Source: Pseudomonadota bacterium
Lineage (GTDB): Bacteria > Pseudomonadota > Alphaproteobacteria > Reyranellales > Reyranellaceae
Assembly: GCA_023436825.1 (NCBI GenBank)
Contig: JAEZHS010000552.1
Location: 1 to 11,783 of the forward strand
Reading direction: 5' to 3'
DNA: 11,783 bases
Shown piece after piece: positions 1 to 6,475 of the stretch. The notes beneath the pieces are model-generated. The model made no database searches. It saw nothing but the letters and a program-made list of their open reading frames with translations, and was not told where the DNA came from. A program made the translations under genes and the position numbers. The number at the start of each line of letters is the position of its first letter. Position 1 is the stretch's first letter.

Positions 1-18
1 AACACTCTCAATCGACAT
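1..18 (-). CDS. Possible 5' end of a further minus-strand gene (partial, runs off left edge)
   Basis: Read on the minus strand, an ATG at 18-16 opens a frame MSIESV that reaches the window edge without a stop. A good Shine-Dalgarno sequence, GGGGAG, lies five bases upstream of the ATG. It lies 156 nt downstream of the second solute-binding protein gene and points the same way, so it could be the next gene of that cluster, such as an ABC transporter subunit. Six residues are too few to name a family; the assignment rests on the ribosome-binding site and the context only. Confidence 0.35.
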
Positions 19-103
19 CGATGCTCCCCGACGCTCACCGATGCCTTGAATCACAAGCCCAACCATCCCGGCAAATCGCCCAAAAGATGTGTGAATGCCC
101 TAG

Positions 104-115
104 CCCCCAAGGGGG
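104..115. repeat. Short GC palindrome, intergenic
   Basis: CCCCC-AA-GGGGG sits 60 nt past the stop of the first solute-binding protein gene and is followed by a purine-rich stretch (GAGAGGAGC, GAGGAAAGAGGAGCG). It resembles the other C-run/G-run palindromes in the gaps at 1835, 4781 and 4891. It has no T tract on the minus strand, so it is not a canonical terminator. It may be one copy of a dispersed intergenic repeat. Confidence 0.4.
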
Positions 116-174
116 AGAGGAGCTTGAGGAAAGAGGAGCGAGAGACAGACAGTGATGGCGTGTGCCCCGGGCAG

Positions 175-1764
175 TCACTTGTCCAACCACACGTCCTCGA
201 ACCTGAAGCCGTTGTAGACGCTGTTGACCTGGGCCACGTAGCCCTTGACGTAGGGCTGCATGCAGATCGCGGCGCGGTTCCACATGATGATCGGCCGGGC
301 GCCGTCCTCGAGCAGCTTGCGGTCGATCTCCCACACGACCTTCTTGCGCTTCTCGATGTCGGTCTCGGCCGACTGCACGTCGAACAGCTTCTCGATGTCG
401 GGATTGCAGTAGCCGGTGTAGTTGCGCTCTGACTTGCAGGAGAAGTTCTCGTAGTAGTTCTGGTCGGGATCGTCGACGCCGTTGCCGGTGGTGTTGAGGC
501 CGACCGAGTAGTTCTTGCGCGTCACCCTCGGGAACCACTGCGAGGTCTCGATGATGTCGACGTCGGCGGCGATCCAGATCTCCTTGAGCTGGCTCGCCAG
601 GATGACCGCGGGATCCTTGTAGAGCGAGATGCCGCGGGTGGCGATCTTGAGCGGCAGGCGCTTGTCGGGTCCGTAGCCCAGCTTCTTCATGATCTCGCGC
701 GCGGCCTCGCGGTTCTTCTGCACGTCCGATCCGTAGCCCGGCGCGGATTCGTACATCTCGGGCGGCAGGCCCCACACGCCGTCGGTCACCGGCTGCATGG
801 TGCCGCCGAGCTGGGCGTCGCCCTGGTTGATGATGTCGACGAACGACTTGCGATCGATCGCCAGCACCAGCGCGCGGCGCAGGTCGGCATTGTCGAACGG
901 CGGCGCGTCGCGGTTCACGATCAGGTTGGTGCTGTTGTTCATCGACGTGACCTGGCAGGCCACGTTGGGCATCTGGACCTTGAGATCCTTGAGGATCGGC
1001 ATCGTCACTTCCCATGGGAAGGTGATGTCGAACTTGCCGGACGCGAAGCTCAGCATCGCCGTCGCCCGATTGGGCACGATGGTGAACTCGATGCCGTCGA
1101 GGTAGGGCTTGCCCTTCTTCCAGTAGTCGGCGTTCTTCGCGACCTTGATGCCCTCGTTCTGCTTGAACTCGACGAACTTGAACGGACCGGTGCCGACCGG
1201 CTTGGTGCGCATCTGCGCCACCGGCACGTGGCACGGGTAGATCGGCGAATAGCCTGAAGCGAGCAGCGACAGGATCGAGGGCTGAGGGCGCTTGAGATGC
1301 AGCGTCACCTCGTGGTCGCCGTTGGCGGTCGCGCCTTCGACGTTGCCGTACCACGACTGGCGCGGGTTGCGGCGCAGCTTGTTCTCGGTCTTGCCGGTCA
1401 GGAGATCGATCGTGCAGACGACGTCCTTGGCGGTGAAGGGCTGGCCGTCGTGCCACTTCACGCCCTCCTGCAGCTTGAAGGTCAGGTCCTTGTTGTCGGC
1501 GCTCCAGCTCCACGACTTGGCGAGGTCGGGCACGATGGTCTGCGGGCTGTTCTGCGGCTTGTTCTGGTCGTAGAGCACCAGGTTGTTGAACAGCGACATG
1601 AACGGGATCACCGTCGAGTTGGTCGCTTCCTCATGGATCGAGGCACTCGGCGGGTTGTCGCGGTGGTACATCTTCAGGACGCCACCACTCTTCTGAGCCA
1701 ACGCTACGCTCGAACACGAAACCAGTGCAGCCATCAGGCCGCCCAGCAAGCACATTGGACGCAT
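175..1764 (-). CDS. ABC transporter substrate-binding protein, family 5 (peptide/nickel/opine type), copy 1
   Basis: This is a 529-residue periplasmic solute-binding protein that would hand a ligand to an ABC importer. The SBP_bac_5 (DppA/OppA-like) fold is indicated by the N-terminal 'VPDLAKSWSWS', the signature 'LQEGVKWHDGQPFTAKDV' and the length. Residues 1-24 form a signal peptide; ALA|QK is a good signal peptidase I site, but LVSC at 14-17 also fits a lipobox, so a lipoprotein is possible. The ATG at 1764 is supported by GGGAAGG seven to eight bases upstream (1773-1779). The mature protein has six cysteines, all matched in the neighbouring paralogue, with C-x9-C in 'SCKSERNYTGYC'. No permease or ATPase genes are visible here. 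The ligand cannot be told from the sequence; peptide, opine or another small molecule is possible. Confidence 0.9.
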   Translation of the reverse strand: MRPMCLLGGLMAALVSCSSVALAQKSGGVLKMYHRDNPPSASIHEEATNSTVIPFMSLFNNLVLYDQNKPQNSPQTIVPDLAKSWSWSADNKDLTFKLQEGVKWHDGQPFTAKDVVCTIDLLTGKTENKLRRNPRQSWYGNVEGATANGDHEVTLHLKRPQPSILSLLASGYSPIYPCHVPVAQMRTKPVGTGPFKFVEFKQNEGIKVAKNADYWKKGKPYLDGIEFTIVPNRATAMLSFASGKFDITFPWEVTMPILKDLKVQMPNVACQVTSMNNSTNLIVNRDAPPFDNADLRRALVLAIDRKSFVDIINQGDAQLGGTMQPVTDGVWGLPPEMYESAPGYGSDVQKNREAAREIMKKLGYGPDKRLPLKIATRGISLYKDPAVILASQLKEIWIAADVDIIETSQWFPRVTRKNYSVGLNTTGNGVDDPDQNYYENFSCKSERNYTGYCNPDIEKLFDVQSAETDIEKRKKVVWEIDRKLLEDGARPIIMWNRAAICMQPYVKGYVAQVNSVYNGFRFEDVWLDK

Positions 1765-1834
1765 GAACGTTTCCTTCCCGATTGTCCCGCGTGTCGAGCC
1801 GCGAGATCGGGAGGCAGTCTAGCCTTATCTCCTC

Positions 1835-1849
1835 CCCCGTCATACGGGG
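1835..1849. repeat. Short GC palindrome (CCCCGT-CAT-ACGGGG)
   Basis: Six-base arms CCCCGT and ACGGGG flank a CAT loop in the 103-bp gap between the two solute-binding protein genes. The same core, including the CAT loop, recurs at 4781-4802. The shared core in two separate gaps suggests a dispersed short intergenic repeat and not a gene-specific site. It could also act as an mRNA hairpin between the two cistrons. Confidence 0.5.
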
Positions 1850-1867
1850 ACGAGACGAGAGTGAGGA

Positions 1868-3475
1868 TCAGCGATCCAGCCAGACGTCCTCGAAGCGAAA
1901 GGCGTTGAATATGCTGTTGACCTGCGCGGTGTAGCCCTTGACGTAGGGCTGCCAGCAGGTGGTGCTGCGGTTCCACATGATGGTTGGCCGCGCGCCGTCG
2001 GCCAGCAGCCTGGCGTCGATGTCCCACACCATCTGCCGGCGCTTGTCGCGGTCGGGCTCGGCCGACTGCAATTCGAACAGGCGCTCGATCTCGCCGTTGC
2101 AATAGCCGTTGTAGTTGCGTTCCGAGCGGCAGGAAAAATTCTCGAAGAAGGTCTGGTCGGGATCGTCGACGCCGTTGCCCGTGGTGTTGAGGCCGATCGT
2201 GTAGTCCTTGCGGCCGAGCCGCGGGAACCATTGCGACGCCTCGACGATCTCGAGCTCAGCGTCGATATGGATCGCGCGCAGCTGGTCGACCAGGATGGCC
2301 GCCGGATTGCGATAAAGCGACAGGGGGCGCGTCGGCACCTTGGTGCGCAGGCGGTTTTCGGGGCCATAGCCCGCCCGGCGCATGATGGCGCGGGCCTCCG
2401 CGCGGTTCTTCTCGACGTCGGGGCCGTAGCCCGGCATGGCCGCCAGCCTGTCGGCCGACAGGCCCCAGACGCCTTCGCTGGGCGGCTGCATGATGCCGCC
2501 GATCTGGCCGTCGCCCTCGGCGGCGGCGATGAAGGCCCGGCGATCGAGCGCCAGCGACAGGGCGCGGCGGATCTCGGGCTTGTCGAAGGGCGCCGCCTCC
2601 CGGTTCACCAGCATGTTGGTGTTGTTGTTCATCGACGTCGTCTCGCACACCACCCGTGGCGACTGGCGGCGGATGTCGCGCAACTGCGGGATCGTCACCT
2701 CCCAGGGGAAAGTGATGTCGAAGCGGCCGGCGACGAAGCTCAGCATTGCCGTCGACGGGCTGGAGGCGATGTGGAACTCGATGCCGTCGAGGTGCGGCTT
2801 GCCCGGCTTGAAGTAGTCGGGATTGCGCACCAGACGGACGCTGTCGAACTGCTTGAACGACTCGACCTTGAACGGCCCGGTGCCGATCGGCTTGAGGCGC
2901 ATCTGCGCCCCCGGCACGTGGCAGGGGTAGATCGGCGACAGCCCCGAGGCCAGCAGCGTCAGCAACGAAGGCTGCGGATGGTTGAGATGGATGGTGACTT
3001 CGTAGTCGTTGCTGCCGTGCACGTAGTTGATGTTGCCGTACCAGCTGCCGCGCGGATTGTGTCGCAGCTTGTCGCGCGCCCGGCCGGTCAGCAGATTGAA
3101 CGTGCATTCTACGTCGCTGGCGGTGAACGCCCAGCCGTCGTGCCATTTCACGCCGCGACGCAGCTTGAAGGTGAGTTCGGTCTTGTCGTCGTTCCAGCTC
3201 CACGATTCGGCGAGATCGGGCACGATCGACCGGTCGCTGTTCTGCGGCACCGAGGGATCGAACATGACGAGGTTGTTGAACACCGGCATGAAGGGCACCA
3301 CGGTGGCCGGACTGACCTCCTCGTGGATCGACGTGCTCGGTGGATTGTCACGCTGGAACATGCGCAACACGCCGCCGCGCTTTTGCGCCAAACTCGTTTC
3401 GCCGAAGCACAGCAAGGAAAAGACGATGCTGACGAGCAGCACCGCCATGCGTCCAGGGCGGGTCAATACGCGCAT
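1868..3475 (-). CDS. ABC transporter substrate-binding protein, family 5 (peptide/nickel/opine type), copy 2
   Basis: A 535-residue paralogue of the downstream binding protein; by hand alignment 65 of the last 95 residues are identical. It carries the same SBP_bac_5 hallmarks ('VPDLAESWSWN', 'LRRGVKWHDGWAFTASDV'). The signal peptide (residues 1 to about 31) has a basic n-region, a hydrophobic core 'MAVLLVSIVFSLLCF' and a SLA|QK cleavage site, with no lipobox. The ATG at 3475 has GTGAGG four bases upstream; an internal Met at residue 10 would also leave a usable signal peptide. Six mature cysteines match the other copy. A 103-nt gap separates it from copy 1, so the two may be co-transcribed from the AT-rich region at 3540-3660. 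The duplication suggests two related ligands or two affinities, which is inference. Confidence 0.9.
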   Translation of the reverse strand: MRVLTRPGRMAVLLVSIVFSLLCFGETSLAQKRGGVLRMFQRDNPPSTSIHEEVSPATVVPFMPVFNNLVMFDPSVPQNSDRSIVPDLAESWSWNDDKTELTFKLRRGVKWHDGWAFTASDVECTFNLLTGRARDKLRHNPRGSWYGNINYVHGSNDYEVTIHLNHPQPSLLTLLASGLSPIYPCHVPGAQMRLKPIGTGPFKVESFKQFDSVRLVRNPDYFKPGKPHLDGIEFHIASSPSTAMLSFVAGRFDITFPWEVTIPQLRDIRRQSPRVVCETTSMNNNTNMLVNREAAPFDKPEIRRALSLALDRRAFIAAAEGDGQIGGIMQPPSEGVWGLSADRLAAMPGYGPDVEKNRAEARAIMRRAGYGPENRLRTKVPTRPLSLYRNPAAILVDQLRAIHIDAELEIVEASQWFPRLGRKDYTIGLNTTGNGVDDPDQTFFENFSCRSERNYNGYCNGEIERLFELQSAEPDRDKRRQMVWDIDARLLADGARPTIMWNRSTTCWQPYVKGYTAQVNSIFNAFRFEDVWLDR

Positions 3476-3577
3476 CGGGCCTCACAAGCCCCTTCCGGGC
3501 GAGAGCCATGGCCTCCGCCCGTTGCCGATACTTTCATCCGCACACACCCGATCCCTGTCGCCATTAACAAATATCAG

Positions 3578-3593
3578 GTGATGAAGGCATCAC
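3578..3593. promoter_or_regulatory. Candidate operator: 6-bp inverted repeat GTGATG-N4-CATCAC
   Basis: A perfect dyad, GTGATG AAGG CATCAC, lies about 110 bp upstream of the second binding protein's start. It sits in an AT-rich island (3540-3660) that contrasts with the GC-rich surroundings and is the likely promoter zone of the binding-protein genes. The dyad could bind a dimeric regulator. No -35/-10 pair is clear enough to mark. A small mRNA hairpin is the alternative reading. Confidence 0.35.
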
Positions 3594-3600
3594 AGTAATT

Positions 3601-3644
3601 GAAGAAACAAAAGACACAATTCGCCAAGTTCGGGAATGTGTCTT
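3601..3644 (-). terminator. Probable Rho-independent terminator of the flavin oxidoreductase gene
   Basis: On the minus strand the stem AAGACACA (3644-3637) pairs with TGTGTCTT (3618-3611). It is extended by TTC/GAA across one bulged base, with a loop of about 11 nt. A U-rich run (TTGTTTCTTC) follows directly. It starts 33 nt past the stop of the gene ending at 3677. The stem is unusually AT-rich, but the T tract favours a terminator over an operator. It would separate that gene from the binding-protein genes. Confidence 0.5.
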
Positions 3645-3676
3645 CAAAGAGTGCAATTAACTCATCGCCAGATGAC

Positions 3677-4756
3677 TCAGGCCGCTTGTTTCTGACGCAT
3701 CGACTGCGAATATCTTGGGCACACCTCTTCGGCGAAGCGGGTCATCATGTGCTGGCGCAGCCCGATCGGCGTCCCGGGCGTGGCGCACGACACCATGAAG
3801 TAGTTGAAGCCGAGAGCGGCGAGCTGGTCGATGCGCCGGCAGATCGTCGCCGGGCTGCCGACCAGGTTCGAGTCCATGAACGGACCGAGCTCCCCAGGGT
3901 CGGTGAGCTTGCGCAGGTTGGCGAACATGCGGCTGAAGTCCTGGTACTCGGGAATATCGGCCCAGGGGTTGGCGTCGGACTCGTAATGAGCGCACTGCAG
4001 ATCGAAATAGGGCGGGTAGTAGCGGCGGCCGAGCGCCTGTGCCTCCTCGTCGGTGTCGGCGATGAACATCTTCACCGAGATCGGCAGGATCGCGTCGCGC
4101 GCGGCGGCGCCGGCGCGCGCCGACCAGCGCTCGAGGATCTTGGCCAAAAGCTTGTCGGGGAAGGTCGACAGGCAGATCGGCGCCACGCCCAGGTCGCCCA
4201 TCACCTCGGCGCTGGCCGGGCTGCCGATGGCGCCGTAGAAGCGCACCTTCTTCGTCACCGGCTCGGGCCGAAGCCGGATCGGTCGCTCGATCTTCCAGAA
4301 GCGGCCATGGTGGGTGAAGGGCTCACCGGCCAGCCCCTTCTCGACGATGCAATAGCATTCGGCGAAGCGTGCCCGCGCCTCGTTCATGTCGACGTTATAG
4401 GCGTCGTACTCCATCTTGGCCGTGCCGCGACCGATGCCGAGATGCAGCGTGCCCGTCGTCATGCCGTTCAGCATGGCGATTTCCTCGGCGAGCCTGAGCG
4501 GATGGTACCACGGCAGCACCAGCACCGAGGTCCCGAGCGACAGGTCGGGAAAGGCCGCCGCGATATGCGCCATGAAGAGCAGCGGGCTCGGCGTCGGATA
4601 GTAGTCGCTGAAATGATGCTCCAGGAGCCAGGCCGCGTCGTAACCGAGCCTCCGGCCCAGTGCGCAATCCTCCATGACCTCGCGGTACAGCGCCTGGTCG
4701 GATTTGTGCACGTCGCTGGCCGGCGCCGCCTGGAAGCCGAAGGCAATGTCCCCCAT
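3677..4756 (-). CDS. LLM class flavin-dependent oxidoreductase (bacterial luciferase-like monooxygenase)
   Basis: A 359-residue cytoplasmic enzyme of the luciferase-like monooxygenase superfamily, which uses reduced FMN or F420 to oxidise an organic substrate. Visible hallmarks are 'EHHFSDYYPTPSPLLF' from residue 46, the strand 'LSLGTSVLVLPWYHPLRLAE', and 'LGIGRGT' at 106-112. The C-terminal 'GSPATICRRIDQLAALGF' followed by 'NYFMV' is typical of the family's last barrel strand. The length fits. I chose the ATG at 4756; an adjacent GTG at 4759 would add one residue, and GAGG at 4769-4766 serves either. Upstream is a perfect 16-bp palindrome (4840-4855). Downstream are a terminator-like hairpin and the binding-protein genes on the same strand, so a role in degrading an imported compound is conceivable but unproven. 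Confidence 0.9.
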   Translation of the reverse strand: MGDIAFGFQAAPASDVHKSDQALYREVMEDCALGRRLGYDAAWLLEHHFSDYYPTPSPLLFMAHIAAAFPDLSLGTSVLVLPWYHPLRLAEEIAMLNGMTTGTLHLGIGRGTAKMEYDAYNVDMNEARARFAECYCIVEKGLAGEPFTHHGRFWKIERPIRLRPEPVTKKVRFYGAIGSPASAEVMGDLGVAPICLSTFPDKLLAKILERWSARAGAAARDAILPISVKMFIADTDEEAQALGRRYYPPYFDLQCAHYESDANPWADIPEYQDFSRMFANLRKLTDPGELGPFMDSNLVGSPATICRRIDQLAALGFNYFMVSCATPGTPIGLRQHMMTRFAEEVCPRYSQSMRQKQAA

Positions 4757-4780
4757 CACGCGTTTCCTCTCGCTCTCTTC

Positions 4781-4802
4781 CTCCCCCCGTCATACGGGGG
4801 AG
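4781..4802. repeat. Short GC palindrome (CTCCCCCCGT-CAT-ACGGGGGAG)
   Basis: Arms CTCCCCC(C)GT and ACGGGGGAG flank a CAT loop, with one extra C in the left arm. The core is the same as at 1835-1849. It lies in the 5' leader of the flavin oxidoreductase gene, 25 to 46 bases before its start codon. If transcribed it would form a hairpin just upstream of the ribosome-binding site. A dispersed intergenic repeat is the likeliest explanation. Confidence 0.5.
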
Positions 4803-4839
4803 GGCAGGGAGGGGGAAGGCCGCCCATCCGCTCTTGCAG

Positions 4840-4855
4840 ATTTCAGATCTGAAAT
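4840..4855. promoter_or_regulatory. Candidate operator: perfect 16-bp palindrome ATTTCAGATCTGAAAT
   Basis: The sequence is fully self-complementary over 16 bp and is AT-rich within GC-rich DNA. Its centre lies about 90 bp upstream of the flavin oxidoreductase start, a typical place for a repressor or activator site. It is between two minus-strand genes. On the plus strand it is followed by TTTT and could look like a terminator, but no plus-strand gene ends there. Confidence 0.45.
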
Positions 4856-4890
4856 TTTTAGGAAGCTCATGCAAAGCCCGCTCCCTCTCG

Positions 4891-4912
4891 CCTCCGCCGA
4901 AGACGGGGGAGG
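4891..4912. repeat. Imperfect GC palindrome CCTCCGCCG-N4-CGGGGGAGG
   Basis: The nine-base arms match at eight of nine positions around the loop AAGA. It lies 26 nt past the stop of the DsbA-family gene. It resembles the other C-run/G-run palindromes in this window and may be a diverged copy. No T tract follows on the minus strand. Confidence 0.35.
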
Positions 4913-4937
4913 AGAAGAAAGACCGGAGGACGCAGAC

Positions 4938-5609
4938 TCAGGCCGCGCGGTTCTTCAGGATCTCCCAGGCGCGGCGGAAGGCCTGGGCCATCTCGTCCGC
5001 CGGCACGGCGCCGGAGAACAGGACATGGCCCTGCAGGGCGAAGCTCGGCACGCCCTGGATGCCGGCATTGCGAGCCATGCGGTCGGCCGCTGTGACTTCC
5101 TTGAGGCCGGCGTCGCTGTGCAGCATGCCCGTGATGTCGTCGCGCTCCAGGCCGCCCTCGACCCCGAGACGGACCAGCATCTCGGCGCTGCCGATGTCGG
5201 CGCCGTCGCAGAAGTACCCCTCGAACAGCGCCTCGACGACGCCGTCCTGCACGCCTTTCTGGCCGGCCAGCCGGATCAGGCGATGGGCGTCGAGCGTGTT
5301 GGGCGTGCGCGTCAGCCGGTCGAGATGGAACTCCAGGCCGACCGTGGCGGCGGTCTCGGTGATGCGCTCGTCGATCTGGCGCGAGCGCTCGGCGCTGCCG
5401 AACTTGGCGAGGCGGTACTCGGCGCGATCGACGCCTTCGCGCGGCATGTCGGGGTTGAGCTGGAAGGGATGCCAGGCGACGGTGAAGTGCAGGCCCTGCT
5501 TGTCGAGGAGGCCGAGCGCATTCTCGAGATGGCGCTTGCCGATGTAGCACCATGGGCAGATCGCGTCGGAGATGACGTCGATGCGGCCGACCGGCTTTGC
5601 CTGGTCCAT
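4938..5609 (-). CDS. DsbA family oxidoreductase, FrnE-like
   Basis: A 223-residue thioredoxin-fold protein of the DsbA/FrnE group (2-hydroxychromene-2-carboxylate isomerase/DsbA-like superfamily). The redox motif CPWC is at residues 18-21, right after the first strand ('IDVISDAICPWC'). The cis-proline loop 'GVPSFALQG' is at about 186-194, and a helical insertion lies between, as expected. There is no signal peptide, so it should act in the cytoplasm, unlike periplasmic DsbA. FrnE relatives are linked to thiol-disulfide exchange, oxidative stress or polyketide tailoring. The ATG at 5609 has GGAAGGA seven bases upstream. It is divergent from the dehydrogenase gene starting at 5699, with a shared 89-bp control region. 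The substrate is not evident. Confidence 0.9.
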   Translation of the reverse strand: MDQAKPVGRIDVISDAICPWCYIGKRHLENALGLLDKQGLHFTVAWHPFQLNPDMPREGVDRAEYRLAKFGSAERSRQIDERITETAATVGLEFHLDRLTRTPNTLDAHRLIRLAGQKGVQDGVVEALFEGYFCDGADIGSAEMLVRLGVEGGLERDDITGMLHSDAGLKEVTAADRMARNAGIQGVPSFALQGHVLFSGAVPADEMAQAFRRAWEILKNRAA

Positions 5610-5627
5610 GGCTGTTTCCTTCCCTGC

Positions 5628-5645
5628 GGCACATTCGCGTGTGCC
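5628..5645. promoter_or_regulatory. Candidate operator in divergent promoter: GGCACA-N6-TGTGCC
   Basis: A perfect dyad with 6-bp arms and a 6-bp spacer lies in the 89-bp gap between the divergent DsbA-family and dehydrogenase genes, 19 bp from the first start and 54 bp from the second. Its place and symmetry fit a site for a dimeric regulator acting on both genes. No regulator gene is adjacent. Confidence 0.4.
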
Positions 5646-5698
5646 CTATTGCGCAGAAGCCTATACCCGCGTGGAATCGCCGGCAACGAGGAGACTCC

Positions 5699-6400
5699 AT
5701 GCAAAAGACCGAATACCGCTCTGCGCTTATCGTCGGCACCGGGCCTGGCCTCAGCGCCTCGCTGGCCCGCCTGTTCGCCAAACATGGCCTGGCCGTTTCG
5801 CTGGCCGCTCGTCAAACCGACAAGCTCGCCCAGCTGGTCAAGGAGACCGGCGCCGAGGCCCATGCCTGCAACGCCGCCGATCCGAAGGAAGTTGCCGGCC
5901 TGTTCGAGGCGCTCGACGCCAAGGGCGGTACGCCCGATGTCGTGGTCTACAACGCGAGCAATCGCGTGCGCGGTCCGCTGGTCGATCTCGCGCCCGATGA
6001 CGTCAAGCGCGCCATCGAGATCAGCGCCTTCGGCGGCTTCCTGGTCTCGCAGCAGGCGGCGAAGCGCATGCTCCCCAAGGCGCACGGCGCCATCTTCCTG
6101 ACCGGCGCCACGGCGGGCGTGAAGGGCTTTGCGCTCTCGGCGACCTTCGCCATGGGCAAGTTCGCCTTGCGCGGGCTGGCCCAGTCGATGGCGCGCGAGC
6201 TCTCGCCCAAGGGCATCCATGTCGCGCATTTCGTGATCGACGGCGGCATCAGGAGCGCGGCGCGCCCGGTGCCGGACAACGCGCCCGACAGCCTGCTCGA
6301 CCCCGACGCCATCGCCGAGGCCTACTGGGCGACGCTGCAGCAGCACCGCAGCGCCTGGAGCTGGGAGATCGAGGTCCGGCCGTGGGTGGAGAAGTTTTAG
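5699..6400 (+). CDS. Atypical SDR family oxidoreductase (SDR_c10-like, catalytic Tyr replaced by Phe)
   Basis: A 233-residue Rossmann-fold protein of the short-chain dehydrogenase/reductase superfamily. The nucleotide-binding turn reads 'IVGTGPGLSAS' (residues 11-21), an incomplete TGxxxGxG. The NAG motif is NAS (85-87). The YxxxK active site reads FAMGK, with Phe150 in place of the catalytic Tyr but Lys154 kept. The catalytic Ser region reads TGATAG, with Ala137 or Thr138 at the Ser position. These changes are those described for the classical SDR subgroup 10 (SDR_c10), so the protein may not be an ordinary alcohol dehydrogenase. The ATG at 5699 is chosen for its GAGGAG five bases upstream; the frame is open to 5597, but that would run into the divergent gene. 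A large inverted repeat follows the stop. Confidence 0.87.
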   Translation: MQKTEYRSALIVGTGPGLSASLARLFAKHGLAVSLAARQTDKLAQLVKETGAEAHACNAADPKEVAGLFEALDAKGGTPDVVVYNASNRVRGPLVDLAPDDVKRAIEISAFGGFLVSQQAAKRMLPKAHGAIFLTGATAGVKGFALSATFAMGKFALRGLAQSMARELSPKGIHVAHFVIDGGIRSAARPVPDNAPDSLLDPDAIAEAYWATLQQHRSAWSWEIEVRPWVEKF

Positions 6401-6407
6401 TCTTCTG

Positions 6408-6467
6408 GGACCGCGGACCTCCAGGCCCGCCTCATGAATCTTGAGCGGGCCTGGAGGCCCGCGCTCC
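6408..6467. repeat. Large inverted repeat between convergent genes
   Basis: Arms of 23 bp (6408-6430 and 6445-6467) are complementary at 21 of 23 positions around a 14-nt loop. The core is CCTCCAGGCCCGC with GCGGGCCTGGAGG. The right arm is itself a hairpin, GCGGGCC-TGGA-GGCCCGC (6445-6462), so alternative folds are possible. It fills the 75-bp gap between the dehydrogenase stop (6400) and the phosphatase stop (6476). There is no T tract on either side, so it is not a classical terminator, though it may block read-through in both directions. It could be a REP-like dispersed element. Confidence 0.75.
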
Positions 6468-6475
6468 GACAAGAG

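Noticed and set aside
35..1513. Long minus-strand frame overlapping the first binding protein in another frame
   Set aside because: Out-of-frame translation full of Arg and Gln without domain signatures; the overlapping frame has a signal peptide and clear family motifs.
2231..3598. Long open frame (455 codons) on the plus strand opposite the second binding protein
   Set aside because: Its translation is low-complexity and rich in Arg, Ala and His with no recognisable motif; it mirrors the codon bias of the real minus-strand gene.
4938..5609. DsbA-family protein as the disulfide donor for the cysteine-rich binding proteins
   Set aside because: It has no signal peptide, so it should be cytoplasmic, while the binding proteins are exported; linkage by distance alone is not evidence.
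5597..5698. N-terminal extension of the dehydrogenase to 5597
   Set aside because: It would overlap the divergent DsbA-family start, and the internal ATG at 5699 has a strong GAGGAG and begins right before the Rossmann strand.
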